Below, one piece after another: positions 1 through 7,901 of a DNA stretch of 57,961 nt (positions are counted from its first letter, which is position 1; every line of letters starts with the position of its first letter). Origin of the DNA: Robiginitomaculum sp. (GTDB taxonomy: Bacteria > Pseudomonadota > Alphaproteobacteria > Caulobacterales > Maricaulaceae). The position numbers and the translations under genes are program-made. Where the stretch lies: positions 1-57,961 of the forward strand of contig JALSHE010000073.1 in the NCBI GenBank assembly GCA_026982415.1, in the 5' to 3' direction. The notes under the pieces are model-generated. The model had not been told where the DNA came from, made no database searches, and saw nothing but the letters and a program-made list of their open reading frames with translations.

Positions 1-1306
1 CACCGAGGGGTGTGTAAATGGCGAGGTAAAATGCGGTCGGAAAACCGACAATCCAATAGCTGAACCCTGTTGCCACCATGGGCCATCTTACGTCCTTAAG
101 ACCGCGCAAAATCTGATTGGCCGCAACTTGCACCGCATCAAAAAACATAAACCCAGCGGCGATGGGCAGGAACGATGCGACCAAGGCGATGACCAATTGG
201 TTATCCGGTTTGCCCGGCTCCATATATAGGCCCGCCACGCCCTGCGGCCAAAGGGCAACCGGAACGGCGAACAGCATAATGCTGAGCACACCCATAATCA
301 TGGTCAAAATCCCCGCCCGCTTGACGGCGGCAGGATTGTCTGCGCCTTTGGCGAGGCCAACCCGCACTGCACCCGCCATGGACAGTCCCCAAGGTAGCAT
401 AAATGCCAGAGCCGAAATATTCAGGGCGATTTGGTAGGCGGCGACTTCCAGCACGCCAATAAGCCCGACGATGAGCACACAAGCATTGAACAACATACCT
501 TCGAATAATGTTGTCAAACTAATGGGCCAGCCCAGCTTGAACACTGCGCGCAGTCGGTTCCAATGGGGGCGCCAGAAATGGTGAAATATCCGAAATTCGG
601 CGGATTTCTTGTCCATTTGGATATAGACCACAAACATGAAAAATCCGATGCAATAAGCTAGCGATGAGGCGATGCCCGCCCCGACAAGACCCAGCGCCGG
701 TAAGCCGAACATACCAAAAATCAGAAGCGCATTTAGCCCTGCGTTCAATGCAACACTGGCCATGACCAATAAAAACGGCACCATAGTTTTGCCAATAGCC
801 GCCAAATAATTACGCAATATCATCGTCCCCAGCGCAAATGGCCAACCCGCCGCCAGGGCGAGAATGTAACTGCCCGCCTTTGCTGATTGCTCCGGGTCTT
901 GGCGCGCTAGCAAAGCCAGCGGCTCTGCCAAAAACGCAAATACCAACATGACGGGCGTCATGAAAGCCACGCACCACAGCGCCATGCGCACAGAAATCCG
1001 CGCATCATGGCGGTCGGCGACGTCTGCTCCCAGGGCTTGCGACACCAAAGGCGACACGGCCATAACAGGCCCCGCACCAAGCATCCACAGCATGAAATAA
1101 ATCACCGAACCAAGAGAAGCCGCCGCTACTTCGGCTGCCCCGACCCGCCCGATCATGAGAATATCAATGGTGTAAATAGAAAATTGCGCCAATTGGGTAA
1201 GCGCCATAGGAATGCCGAGCAAGAGCAAAGCCTTCAATTCACCCGGCCAAGCGGTCGGGAGTTCAGCTTTGTGGTGCTCATTCAGTTCAAGTATATCCGT
1301 CATCAT
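1..1306 (-). CDS. MATE-family multidrug/Na+ antiporter, NorM type (C-terminus beyond window)
   Basis: Read on the minus strand, an open frame runs from tandem ATGs at 1306/1303 to the left edge (435 codons, still open). It starts MTDILELNEHHKAEL and is a polytopic inner-membrane protein with hydrophobic helices throughout. Features fitting MATE exporters of the NorM group are an early PMALTQLAQ segment, an IDILMIGR segment, and two homologous halves, the second beginning near PISLTTLFEG. The family exports cationic drugs and metabolites using Na+ or H+ gradients; the substrate here cannot be told. Full members have about 450-470 residues, so only a short C-terminal piece is missing. No strong ribosome binding site precedes the start. 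A second, more distant MATE gene lies at 53799-55154. Confidence 0.88.
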   Translation of the reverse strand, partial: MMTDILELNEHHKAELPTAWPGELKALLLLGIPMALTQLAQFSIYTIDILMIGRVGAAEVAAASLGSVIYFMLWMLGAGPVMAVSPLVSQALGADVADRHDARISVRMALWCVAFMTPVMLVFAFLAEPLALLARQDPEQSAKAGSYILALAAGWPFALGTMILRNYLAAIGKTMVPFLLVMASVALNAGLNALLIFGMFGLPALGLVGAGIASSLAYCIGFFMFVVYIQMDKKSAEFRIFHHFWRPHWNRLRAVFKLGWPISLTTLFEGMLFNACVLIVGLIGVLEVAAYQIALNISALAFMLPWGLSMAGAVRVGLAKGADNPAAVKRAGILTMIMGVLSIMLFAVPVALWPQGVAGLYMEPGKPDNQLVIALVASFLPIAAGFMFFDAVQVAANQILRGLKDVRWPMVATGFSYWIVGFPTAFYLAIYTPLG

Positions 1307-1870
1307 CAATCCGTAATTTTAATTAAGTATGGGGGAAACGGAGACAATAAAAAACCTCCGAAGCAAGGTGGCCTGAAGGTGCGGTCTCTCAGCGGTTAAG
1401 CTAGAACGTCACAATCGTGGGCAAGGCAGGCTAGGTCGCGAACAGGATTCGCCAACCAAATCATATATAAAAAACAAATTGTTCATCGTCCCGCTCGCTT
1501 GCCTTGGGATGTGGGTAGAGGGAGCGTGATGGATTGTCAATGAGAATAAATCCGTGCCCCCAGTGCCTCCGTTACGCTCCGGCACTTCCCCCGTAAACGG
1601 AGGGAGAAATGTTTTGTGACTATAGCCAAGCCAGTTTGACTGATTGATTGTTCCGTTTTTCTTATCGTTTATATTGAGGCTATTAAAAAGCGCACAATTG
1701 GCCTATTTTGCGCGGCTTATGTAATGCGTGTCTGAACCTTTCATCTTTCAGCGCAAATTATAGAGTGGTGGTGACAGTGGGGCAGTCAAGCCGAATTGGC
1801 TTAGCTTTAATTATTGTGCTGTCAAAAGACTGTGGTTGATGCTTGCCTTTAAACGGGGTAACAGGCGCAC
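1307..1870. other. Non-coding region between divergent MATE and GT-C-like genes
   Basis: No convincing gene is seen in these 564 bases. On the minus strand, upstream of the MATE gene, 1350-1400 holds a GC-rich stretch with a short ACCT/AGGT hairpin followed by six T (1354-1369 and next to it), which might be a weak attenuator or terminator. On the plus strand TTGACT at 1636-1641 and T/A-rich sequence around 1659-1673 could be part of a promoter for the gene at 1871, but no -10 box is convincing. A palindromic repeat at 1566-1603 is listed separately. Confidence 0.5.
1566..1603. repeat. Small palindromic (REP-like) intergenic repeat
   Basis: CCTCCGTTACG at 1566-1576 is matched downstream by CGTAAACGGAGG at 1592-1603, an inverted repeat with one base of difference, enclosing CTCCGGCACTTCCCC. 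A second overlapping pairing, GTGCC with GGCAC, is possible. The CTCC-rich palindromic style resembles the longer repeats at 6064-6200 and 42483-42609, though the sequence is not the same. It would fold as RNA or single-stranded DNA. Its role is unknown. Confidence 0.5.
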
Positions 1871-3697
1871 ATGGGTCATAGTGGTAAACATTCTGGAGAG
1901 TATGCGCAGGGGGCGCGCCTGTATTGGTTTTTGGCTCTGTTGGTAGGGGCTGTGTTTTGGGTTTTGCCAGTAATAGTATTTCTCAATTTGGGGCGCGGTT
2001 TGGATATTGCCGATACTGGGCATTATTATAATACACTGTCGCGATTTTCGGAAATTCGCTCTATGTCGTCCCAGTATTTTGTGTTGTGGGATATGTTGCC
2101 TGTGGGCGAAGGCATCCTTGAAAACCGGCTTTGGGTGTTTGGACTGTTTTGGCTGGCGGGCGGGGTTTTTAGTTTCGGCATGATCCGGTTTTTCGAACTC
2201 GACTACCGCAAATCACCCGTAAACTTGGCCGCTTTCCTGGCCATATGGGCCAGTGTTTATCTGTATTATTTTTGGTGGCTGCCAGATCCATCCTATAATG
2301 CTGTGGCGGTGATATTGCTCTATGCTCTGACCGGGCTGGTTTTGTGGCTATGCGCCATCGGACGCAAGGGGGTTGCCAGCAAGTTTTTCTACGGGCTTGC
2401 CCTCCTCACCGGATTTTTAATGGCCGGGCTTGTGTTGAGCCGGGCGACAAGCACGGTTTTGTTTCTTGGTCTGGCGGCGGGGTTGTATCTGTCACAGGCC
2501 AAAACGGCATGGTCTGGCATGACGATGAAACTCGCGGGCTTTGGCGTGCTGGGAGGGGTGTTGTTTTTGCTACTGACCCATTTCGCTGTCGAGCCGCTTT
2601 CGGTCATATGGGACAGGCAAATCGCCGGGCTGGAAATGCGGCAAATACGCGGGCGGCACACAGATGTTTTTGGATCTATAAGCAGATTTTTGGGCGATAT
2701 AGACGAGGAAAGCCGCACCTATTTACCGTGGGTTTTCGCCAGTATTACGGGTGCGGTTTTTGCAGATTTAAAATATGTGAAAAGCAAAATAATTAAGCAA
2801 GTTCTTTATACCATGTCGGCTTTTGGGTTTCTGGGCATGGTAGTTAAATTTGGCACGCATTTTACGGGGGGACAATTGCCCCGGGATGTAGAAGTCTCTG
2901 GTTATTTATTAGTGCTGACATTAGTCTTATTTGCCACACTATCCCTGCGCCGTTTATTTTGTGACGATAAATCAGTACGCGCAAATTGGATTGCCGCCTT
3001 TTTGCTTTTGCCGACTATGCCCTATGTCTTTGCCTTTGGCACGGGTAATTTGTGGTTAAAGCAAAGCCTGTTTGCAGGTGGATTTCTGGTTGCGGTTTGT
3101 GTGTTAGCGCTTGTTCTCATGGGGCGATCATTATCCGCATATTGGCGCATGAGCGTGCTGGCGGCACTGTTATTTGTGCCCTATAGCGTCTATCAATTGG
3201 CTCAAAAAAAACCCTATAGATTACCAGCGCCTTTGTCCGCGCAAACGACACAAATCAGTATACGCGGCGGCGCGGGCGGTACATTGAAAGTGGATGCCGT
3301 TACGGCGAAATACCTCAACCAAATGGGGCAGTTTTACGATCAGCTTGGCGCAGATGGCGAGCGTGCATATTTGATTGACCTCTCCGGCATGTCGCCATTC
3401 CTGAGCTATCATCTGAACGCAAAGCTGATGAGCGTGCCGTGGTTGATCGCCACCGAAAAAAACTCCCAATCTACATTTGAATTTATTTTGGCACGCATGG
3501 ATGCACAGGCGCTCAAGTCCGCATGGATAATTGATGCGCCAGAGAACAAACGCCATTTGGACGGAGCAGCTCTGCGCGCCATTGGGGTTAATTTCCCGGA
3601 CGGATATGAATTAGTGCTTAAGGCGCGACCACCGCGCTCTAACAAAGATGTACTTTTGTACCGACCAAAACGGGGCTATAGCAAAAGCGATGAGTAA
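1871..3697 (+). CDS. Polytopic membrane protein, possible GT-C-type glycosyltransferase
   Basis: A 608-residue protein of roughly a dozen hydrophobic helices (about residues 20-430) followed by a soluble, presumably periplasmic C-terminal part of about 170 residues. I do not recognise a named family. The first extracytoplasmic loop has acidic residues near the membrane (GLDIADTGHYYN, about residues 44-55). This resembles the acidic first-loop motif of GT-C glycosyltransferases, which use polyprenyl-phosphate sugars at the outer face of the inner membrane. The stop overlaps the start of a WecE-type sugar aminotransferase by 8 bp, so the two are probably co-transcribed and may work on the same surface glycan. 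The GT-C assignment is inference from topology, motif and neighbour; an O-antigen-related membrane protein of another fold is possible. Confidence 0.6.
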   Translation: MGHSGKHSGEYAQGARLYWFLALLVGAVFWVLPVIVFLNLGRGLDIADTGHYYNTLSRFSEIRSMSSQYFVLWDMLPVGEGILENRLWVFGLFWLAGGVFSFGMIRFFELDYRKSPVNLAAFLAIWASVYLYYFWWLPDPSYNAVAVILLYALTGLVLWLCAIGRKGVASKFFYGLALLTGFLMAGLVLSRATSTVLFLGLAAGLYLSQAKTAWSGMTMKLAGFGVLGGVLFLLLTHFAVEPLSVIWDRQIAGLEMRQIRGRHTDVFGSISRFLGDIDEESRTYLPWVFASITGAVFADLKYVKSKIIKQVLYTMSAFGFLGMVVKFGTHFTGGQLPRDVEVSGYLLVLTLVLFATLSLRRLFCDDKSVRANWIAAFLLLPTMPYVFAFGTGNLWLKQSLFAGGFLVAVCVLALVLMGRSLSAYWRMSVLAALLFVPYSVYQLAQKKPYRLPAPLSAQTTQISIRGGAGGTLKVDAVTAKYLNQMGQFYDQLGADGERAYLIDLSGMSPFLSYHLNAKLMSVPWLIATEKNSQSTFEFILARMDAQALKSAWIIDAPENKRHLDGAALRAIGVNFPDGYELVLKARPPRSNKDVLLYRPKRGYSKSDE

Positions 3698-4841
3698 GAC
3701 CACTGACATACGCATACCGTTTTGCCGGCCTGATTATGGCACCGCAGAACGCGCTGCCATAGAAACCGCAATCCGTTCAGGCAAGCTTGAGGGCGGTGGC
3801 GCTATGGCGCAAAAATGCGAAAGATGGTTCGAAGATTGGGCTGGATGTGTGCGGGCTTTGATCACCCCGTCTTGTACAGCGTCCCTAGAGATGATGGCGC
3901 TGGCGCTCGACCTCGGTGCGGGCGATGAAATTATCATGCCGTCTTTCACCTTTGTCTCAACCGCAGGCGCCTTTGCCCTGCGCGGTGCGGTTCCGGTGTT
4001 TGTCGATATAGACCCCCATACATTTAATCTGGATTTGCAGTCGGCCAAAGCGGCCATAAGCCCCAAGACCAAGGCGATAATGCTGGTACATTACGGCGGG
4101 GTGGGGTGTGATATGGACGGATTTGTCGCCTTGTGCAAAGAACAGAATATCGTACTGCTCGAAGACGCCGCCCAGGCCATTGGTGCCACATGGGACGGTA
4201 AACCGCTTGGCACGTTTGGGGCCATGAGTGGTTTTAGTTTTCACCACACCAAAAACATAACCTGCGGGGAAGGTGGGGCTTTACTGGTCAATGACCCGGC
4301 ACTTGTTGACGTGTCCGAAATTATACGCGATAAAGGCACGGACCGTTCAGATTTTCTCAAGCGACAAGTGACGAAATATCAATGGCAAAAATTAGGCTCC
4401 AGTTACCAACTTAGCGAACTGGCTTCCGCCGTCCTGTCTGAGCAGCTCTTGCGTACTGACGAGATCAATGCTGTGCGCATGAAAATTTGGCAGAGATATA
4501 ACAAAGCTCTTGTCCCGCTAAATAATGTGCAAACCCCACACATCCCGGCCAAAGCCGGGCACAATGCCCATATATATTCTGTACTGTTTAAGACCAAAGA
4601 CCAGCGCAATCGGTGCGCGGCATTCCTGCGCCGTGTCGGCATTGTTGCTGCCCCCCATTATGTGCCCTTGCATTCAACTCCGGGCGGGCAGAAATACGGG
4701 CGGTCGCACGGAGACATGTCAGTGACAAACCGCGTCTCTGAAACCCAATTGCGCTTGCCATTATATGCGACTATGAACGAGGCCGAACAAGACGAAATTA
4801 TCGTGACCTTGCTCGGATTTATAGAGAATATAAATGGTTAA
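3690..4841 (+). CDS. DegT/DnrJ/EryC1 aminotransferase, WecE (RffA)-like dTDP-4-dehydro-6-deoxyglucose transaminase
   Basis: A 383-residue PLP-dependent sugar aminotransferase. ATG at 3690 (MSKTTDIRIPFCRP) is preferred over an upstream in-frame start because it gives the usual family N-terminus and an 8-bp overlap with the preceding stop. The sequence follows E. coli WecE closely: SGKLEGGG, LITPSCTASLEMMAL, PSFTFVSTAGAF, LVHYGGVGCDM, EDAAQAIGA, and SFHHTKNITCGEGG with the PLP-binding lysine. Late motifs KYQWQKLGSSY and PHYVPLHSTPGG also match. WecE converts TDP-4-keto-6-deoxy-D-glucose to TDP-4-amino-4,6-dideoxy-D-galactose for surface polysaccharide. No dTDP-sugar synthesis genes are in the window, so the exact sugar is not proven. 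It faces the minus-strand chorismate mutase gene 15 bp away. Confidence 0.88.
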   Translation: MSKTTDIRIPFCRPDYGTAERAAIETAIRSGKLEGGGAMAQKCERWFEDWAGCVRALITPSCTASLEMMALALDLGAGDEIIMPSFTFVSTAGAFALRGAVPVFVDIDPHTFNLDLQSAKAAISPKTKAIMLVHYGGVGCDMDGFVALCKEQNIVLLEDAAQAIGATWDGKPLGTFGAMSGFSFHHTKNITCGEGGALLVNDPALVDVSEIIRDKGTDRSDFLKRQVTKYQWQKLGSSYQLSELASAVLSEQLLRTDEINAVRMKIWQRYNKALVPLNNVQTPHIPAKAGHNAHIYSVLFKTKDQRNRCAAFLRRVGIVAAPHYVPLHSTPGGQKYGRSHGDMSVTNRVSETQLRLPLYATMNEAEQDEIIVTLLGFIENING

Positions 4842-4856
4842 GTTCTATGCTAAATA

Positions 4857-5174
4857 TTAACGGGACAAGCTATGAGCGCGCAGTTTATCCCAGGCTTTAA
4901 ATTCGTAGGCTATGGACTGTTTTATCATTTCGCGCCAGACGGGTTCGGCTATGTCTACCGACAGCCCTTGCTTTAGCGCTTCGGCTTTGACCTTGGCAAC
5001 GACATCTTCGATACGGACGCTATCGTAAACGGCGGCGCGGTCGGTTTTTATGCGGGCGGCGGCTTCCATATAGGCTTGGCGGTGGACGATGAGCGCTACC
5101 AATTCACGGTCGAGCGCATCGACGCCAGCGCGGACTTCGGCCATGGTATTGCAATCTTGTGCGGGTTTAATCAT
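4857..5174 (-). CDS. Chorismate mutase type II / PchB-like protein
   Basis: A 105-residue all-helical protein of the AroQ/chorismate mutase II fold. It opens DCNTMAEVRAGVDALDREL, has an arginine in the HRQAYMEAAARIK helix and ends in a helix with EFKAWDKLRA. The N-terminal pattern DC..(M)AEVR..VD.LD is close to PchB-type isochorismate-pyruvate lyases as well as to stand-alone chorismate mutases, and both reactions share this fold. With no siderophore genes nearby, chorismate mutase (chorismate to prephenate, Phe/Tyr synthesis) is the more economical role. Its ATG overlaps the stop of the M23 peptidase gene by 8 bp, so it is the last gene of the xseA operon. Confidence 0.8.
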   Translation of the reverse strand: MIKPAQDCNTMAEVRAGVDALDRELVALIVHRQAYMEAAARIKTDRAAVYDSVRIEDVVAKVKAEALKQGLSVDIAEPVWREMIKQSIAYEFKAWDKLRAHSLSR

Positions 5175-6228
5175 CAGTAGGCCATTTGGTCAAAAGTTCA
5201 GGATCGAGATTGCGGTTACGCCATTTTAAGCGCCAACACAAGTGCGGACCGGTGGAGCGACCTTTTGACCCAACTTCACCAATTTTCTCGCCGCGCTTGA
5301 CCGCCTGCCCCGGCTTTACGTCTATGGCGTTCATGTGTAGATACATAGAAATAAGCCCCTGCCCGTGGTCAATTAAAACCATAGCCCCCTCAAAATACAG
5401 ATCATCGTCCGCCAACGATATAACCCCGTCCGCAGGTGCGTAAATCGGCGTACCAACGGGGGCTGCAATATCGACCCCGTAATGAGGCTTTTTCTTGACG
5501 CCGTTCAAAATACGCTGTGCGCCAAAGGGTGAGGTCTTGATGAAGTTCTTAAGCGGATACTCAAACCCGTCTTTAAACCACAGTGTCTTCTGGCGCGAGG
5601 CAAAGCCCTTTTTCTTGCGAGCAGAAGACGCGCGGATGCGGACGAGTTGAGCCTCGGAAAATGTAGAAACTTGGCTCGGCGGCAGACCGTCTATGCGGGA
5701 GATTGTGTATTTTCGGGGGGTAATTGTAACAACCTTGCTCCCGAGTTTAACACCATCTTCTAAAATCACTGAAATAGTTGCGGTATTAGGCGCATCACGG
5801 TCAAACCCAATTAGGACTAGTCCATCTTTATCTGCTTTTGATTTGATACCATTTATTTCTATGGTAGCATTAGAAAGAGTTTTACATTTTACGGCCCCAC
5901 CTTGTTCAAAGACGCCGGTACATGAAATTTTATCTTCATAAGCTTCAAATGAACCAACACTAGTCACTTTATAAGATTTTGGAACTTCTTGTTCTTGAGC
6001 GATACTCTTGCTTTGCCCGCAAGCGGTTAAAAAAATTAAAAGCAGAGCGCCAAAAAACCATCTTACCCCCTCACCTTGTTCCTCTCCCCATGGGAGAGGA
6101 GACGGTGTTGCGACTTTCTTCATATTGGCAAGAAAGTGCAGGAAGTTTGGTAGTCTTAGCCTCTCCTTTAGGGAGAGGCGCGCGACAGCGGGTGAGGGGC
6201 TTGGATGTTGGTGTTTTCTCAAGCCCAT
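5167..6228 (-). CDS. M23/LytM-family peptidase lipoprotein with repeat-encoded N-terminus
   Basis: The C-terminal third is a LytM peptidase: HYGVDIAAPVGTP supplies the first zinc His and Asp, YLHMN and GPHLCWRL carry the later histidines, and all appear intact. The enzyme should cut peptide cross-bridges in periplasmic peptidoglycan. A lipoprotein signal core, GALLLIFLTACGQ, precedes the mature part. The start is uncertain. ATG 6228 lies 2 bp after the DUF2093 stop; ATG 6123 lies inside a palindromic repeat; a still longer frame would overlap all of DUF2093. With either likely start, residues encoded by the 6064-6200 repeat sit ahead of the hydrophobic core, giving an unusually long, mixed-charge n-region. 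The start at 6228 is chosen for spacing and coupling. The downstream chorismate mutase overlaps by 8 bp. Confidence 0.82.
   Translation of the reverse strand: MGLRKHQHPSPSPAVARLSLKERLRLPNFLHFLANMKKVATPSPLPWGEEQGEGVRWFFGALLLIFLTACGQSKSIAQEQEVPKSYKVTSVGSFEAYEDKISCTGVFEQGGAVKCKTLSNATIEINGIKSKADKDGLVLIGFDRDAPNTATISVILEDGVKLGSKVVTITPRKYTISRIDGLPPSQVSTFSEAQLVRIRASSARKKKGFASRQKTLWFKDGFEYPLKNFIKTSPFGAQRILNGVKKKPHYGVDIAAPVGTPIYAPADGVISLADDDLYFEGAMVLIDHGQGLISMYLHMNAIDVKPGQAVKRGEKIGEVGSKGRSTGPHLCWRLKWRNRNLDPELLTKWPTDD
6064..6200. repeat. Palindromic repeat copy A, inside the M23 signal-peptide region
   Basis: The element is bounded by TACCCCCTCACC (6064-6075) and GGTGAGGGGC (6191-6200), an imperfect terminal inverted repeat. 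Inside are two hairpins: CCTCTCCCCATGGGAGAGG (6081-6099) and GCCTCTCC-TTTA-GGGAGAGGC (6159-6179). The first 40 or so bases are almost identical to copy B at 42483-42609, and both internal hairpins and both ends recur there, while the middle has drifted. It encodes no transposase and looks like a MITE- or BIME-like interspersed element. In this copy the M23 reading frame passes through without a stop. Confidence 0.8.
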
Positions 6229-6230
6229 TA

Positions 6231-6440
6231 TTAAGACTGCGTCTCTTGCCAGCGTTTCAAACTTGTGGCGGCGTCCACATAGGCCTCCTGCAAATCCTCG
6301 CTCCAATATTTAAGCTCGCCTAGGGGAATGCGGGTTTCGGTTACGGCGCACAGGACATAGCTGCCGGATTCCAAGATTAGGTAATCTGAGGAACCATAGC
6401 TGATTTTGGCTTCGCGGTTGGCATTTGTATAATTTAACAT
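6231..6440 (-). CDS. DUF2093-family small protein
   Basis: A 69-residue protein (MLNYTNANREAKISYGSSDY) matching the alphaproteobacterial DUF2093 family by its REAKISY start, the GSYVLCAVTETRIPL core and the ELKYWSEDLQEAYVDAATSL helix. These proteins usually sit next to xseA, as here: xseA ends 29 bp upstream. There are no membrane segments and no catalytic motif I can name; the single Cys in CAVT is typical for the family. The function is unknown. The next gene (M23 peptidase) probably starts 2 bp after its stop. Confidence 0.85.
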   Translation of the reverse strand: MLNYTNANREAKISYGSSDYLILESGSYVLCAVTETRIPLGELKYWSEDLQEAYVDAATSLKRWQETQS

Positions 6441-6469
6441 GAGAGCTTTCTACACTAGAAATAGGGAAA

Positions 6470-7843
6470 TCAAAAGAGGTCACCCTGTATTTTTTCTTGG
6501 GGCTTTTCATCAGTCTTTTTTTGACGTGGTTTTCTTCGCGGTTTCACAAGAGTGGGCGTACCATCAATCACCGCCCCGCGCTTGCCATCGCTAAAGGTCA
6601 AATTCACGGCTTGACCAGATTTTAACGGCTTACCCTGACGCACCACTTTCCCGTCCGTATCCGTCACCAAAACATAGCCGCGTTCTAACACGCCTTGATA
6701 GGAATAAGCTTCCAATAACTTCCCCGCACCCGCCAATCGGTCGCGGGATTTTTGTAATAATCTGCCCATAGACAATACGACTTCGCGGCCAGCATTTTGC
6801 ACGCTGTCATTTTTACGGGCAATGTCCCGCACCAGCGCGTCCGGGCGCAAGCGAGCGGCGGCCAGGTCGAACCTTTGACGCGGATTCGATAACACAGAAT
6901 CAAGTTTGGGCAATTTCGCCGCCGCAAAACTTAGCTTCTTGCTCTCAACCGTTCGGCTCAATCCCCGCTTTAAACGCAAGCCGTAATCGTCTACCGTATC
7001 AATTAGTTCTGCCCGCACAGGCACGGCAATTTCCGCCGCCCCAGTTGGCGTTGGTGCCCGCTCGTCCGCCACATAATCAATCAGCGTCCAGTCGGTTTCG
7101 TGACCGACCGCAGAAATGATTGGGATGTCGGAAGCAAAGGCGGCACGCACGACATTCTCCTCGTTAAAGCACCACAAGTCCTCGATAGAGCCACCGCCCC
7201 GCGCCACGATCAAAACATCAGGGCGGGGTAAGTGTTCGGTTTCGTCGTAATGATTAAACCCGGTAATAGCCGCAGAGATTTGCGCCGCCGCATTATCGCC
7301 CTGTACCAATACCGGCCACACCAAAACCCGCACGGGGAAACGGTCTTCAACCCTGTGCAATATATCACGGATGACGGCTCCGGTCGGAGATGTAATTACC
7401 CCAATGGTTCTAGGCAAGTATGGCAGTTCTTGTTTATGCTCCGCGCCGAACAAACCCTCCGCCGCCAGCATTTTCTTGCGCTTTTCCAACATAGCCATGA
7501 GCGCACCAACGCCCGCAGGCTCCAGCCTGTCTATGACCAATTGATATTGGGAACGCCCCGGATAAGTGGTCAGCTTGCCCTCGACAATCACCTCCATACC
7601 CTCTTCGGGGCGGACGGATAGACGTGAGACCGAGCCTTTCCACATGATGGATGCAATCACGGCTTTGTCGTCTTTGACATCCACATACATATGCCCGGAC
7701 TTGGCGATAACCACCCGGCCAAGTTCGCCGCGCACCCGCACACGGCCAAAAGTTTGTTCCACCGCGCGCTTTAGAGAAAACGCCAGCTCGGAAACCGAAT
7801 ATTCATGCGCATTTGTAGGTGCGTTTGTTGGAGTCTGGTTCAT
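6470..7843 (-). CDS. xseA: Exodeoxyribonuclease VII large subunit
   Basis: 457 residues. It has an N-terminal OB-fold (about 12-110: YSVSELAFSLKRAVEQTFG, VRVRGELGRV, IVEGKLTTYPGRSQYQL) and then the catalytic core with GVITSPTGAVIRDILHRV, ARGGGSIEDLWCFNEE, SAVGHETDWTLIDYVAD and RAPTPTGAAE. These are the hallmark XseA motifs. A helical region and a Lys/Arg-rich tail (KPRRKPRQKKTDEK) follow. With the small subunit XseB, which is not in this window, it degrades single-stranded DNA. It is the first gene of a minus-strand run with DUF2093, the M23 peptidase and the chorismate mutase-like gene. It diverges from purD with 58 bp between starts, so the promoters must be close together. Confidence 0.95.
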   Translation of the reverse strand: MNQTPTNAPTNAHEYSVSELAFSLKRAVEQTFGRVRVRGELGRVVIAKSGHMYVDVKDDKAVIASIMWKGSVSRLSVRPEEGMEVIVEGKLTTYPGRSQYQLVIDRLEPAGVGALMAMLEKRKKMLAAEGLFGAEHKQELPYLPRTIGVITSPTGAVIRDILHRVEDRFPVRVLVWPVLVQGDNAAAQISAAITGFNHYDETEHLPRPDVLIVARGGGSIEDLWCFNEENVVRAAFASDIPIISAVGHETDWTLIDYVADERAPTPTGAAEIAVPVRAELIDTVDDYGLRLKRGLSRTVESKKLSFAAAKLPKLDSVLSNPRQRFDLAAARLRPDALVRDIARKNDSVQNAGREVVLSMGRLLQKSRDRLAGAGKLLEAYSYQGVLERGYVLVTDTDGKVVRQGKPLKSGQAVNLTFSDGKRGAVIDGTPTLVKPRRKPRQKKTDEKPQEKIQGDLF

Positions 7844-7901
7844 GTTTACTCTTGTGGGCTATTGGGTCATAAGTGTCAAAATTTTTGTATGGAATCAGGT
7901 G

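Noticed and set aside
1007-1399. A 130-residue basic protein antisense to the MATE gene
   Set aside because: The composition is that of a shadow frame (Arg/His/Gln-rich) and the minus-strand MATE frame is well supported.
1378-1400. Possible TPP-type riboswitch before the MATE gene (minus strand has GCTGAGAGACCG)
   Set aside because: Only the CTGAGA string matches; the second conserved TPP domain and the stems are missing.
7566-7901. A 112-codon N-terminal extension of PurD
   Set aside because: It is antisense to xseA; PurD family length and the start MKVLLIGSGGREHA fix ATG 7902.
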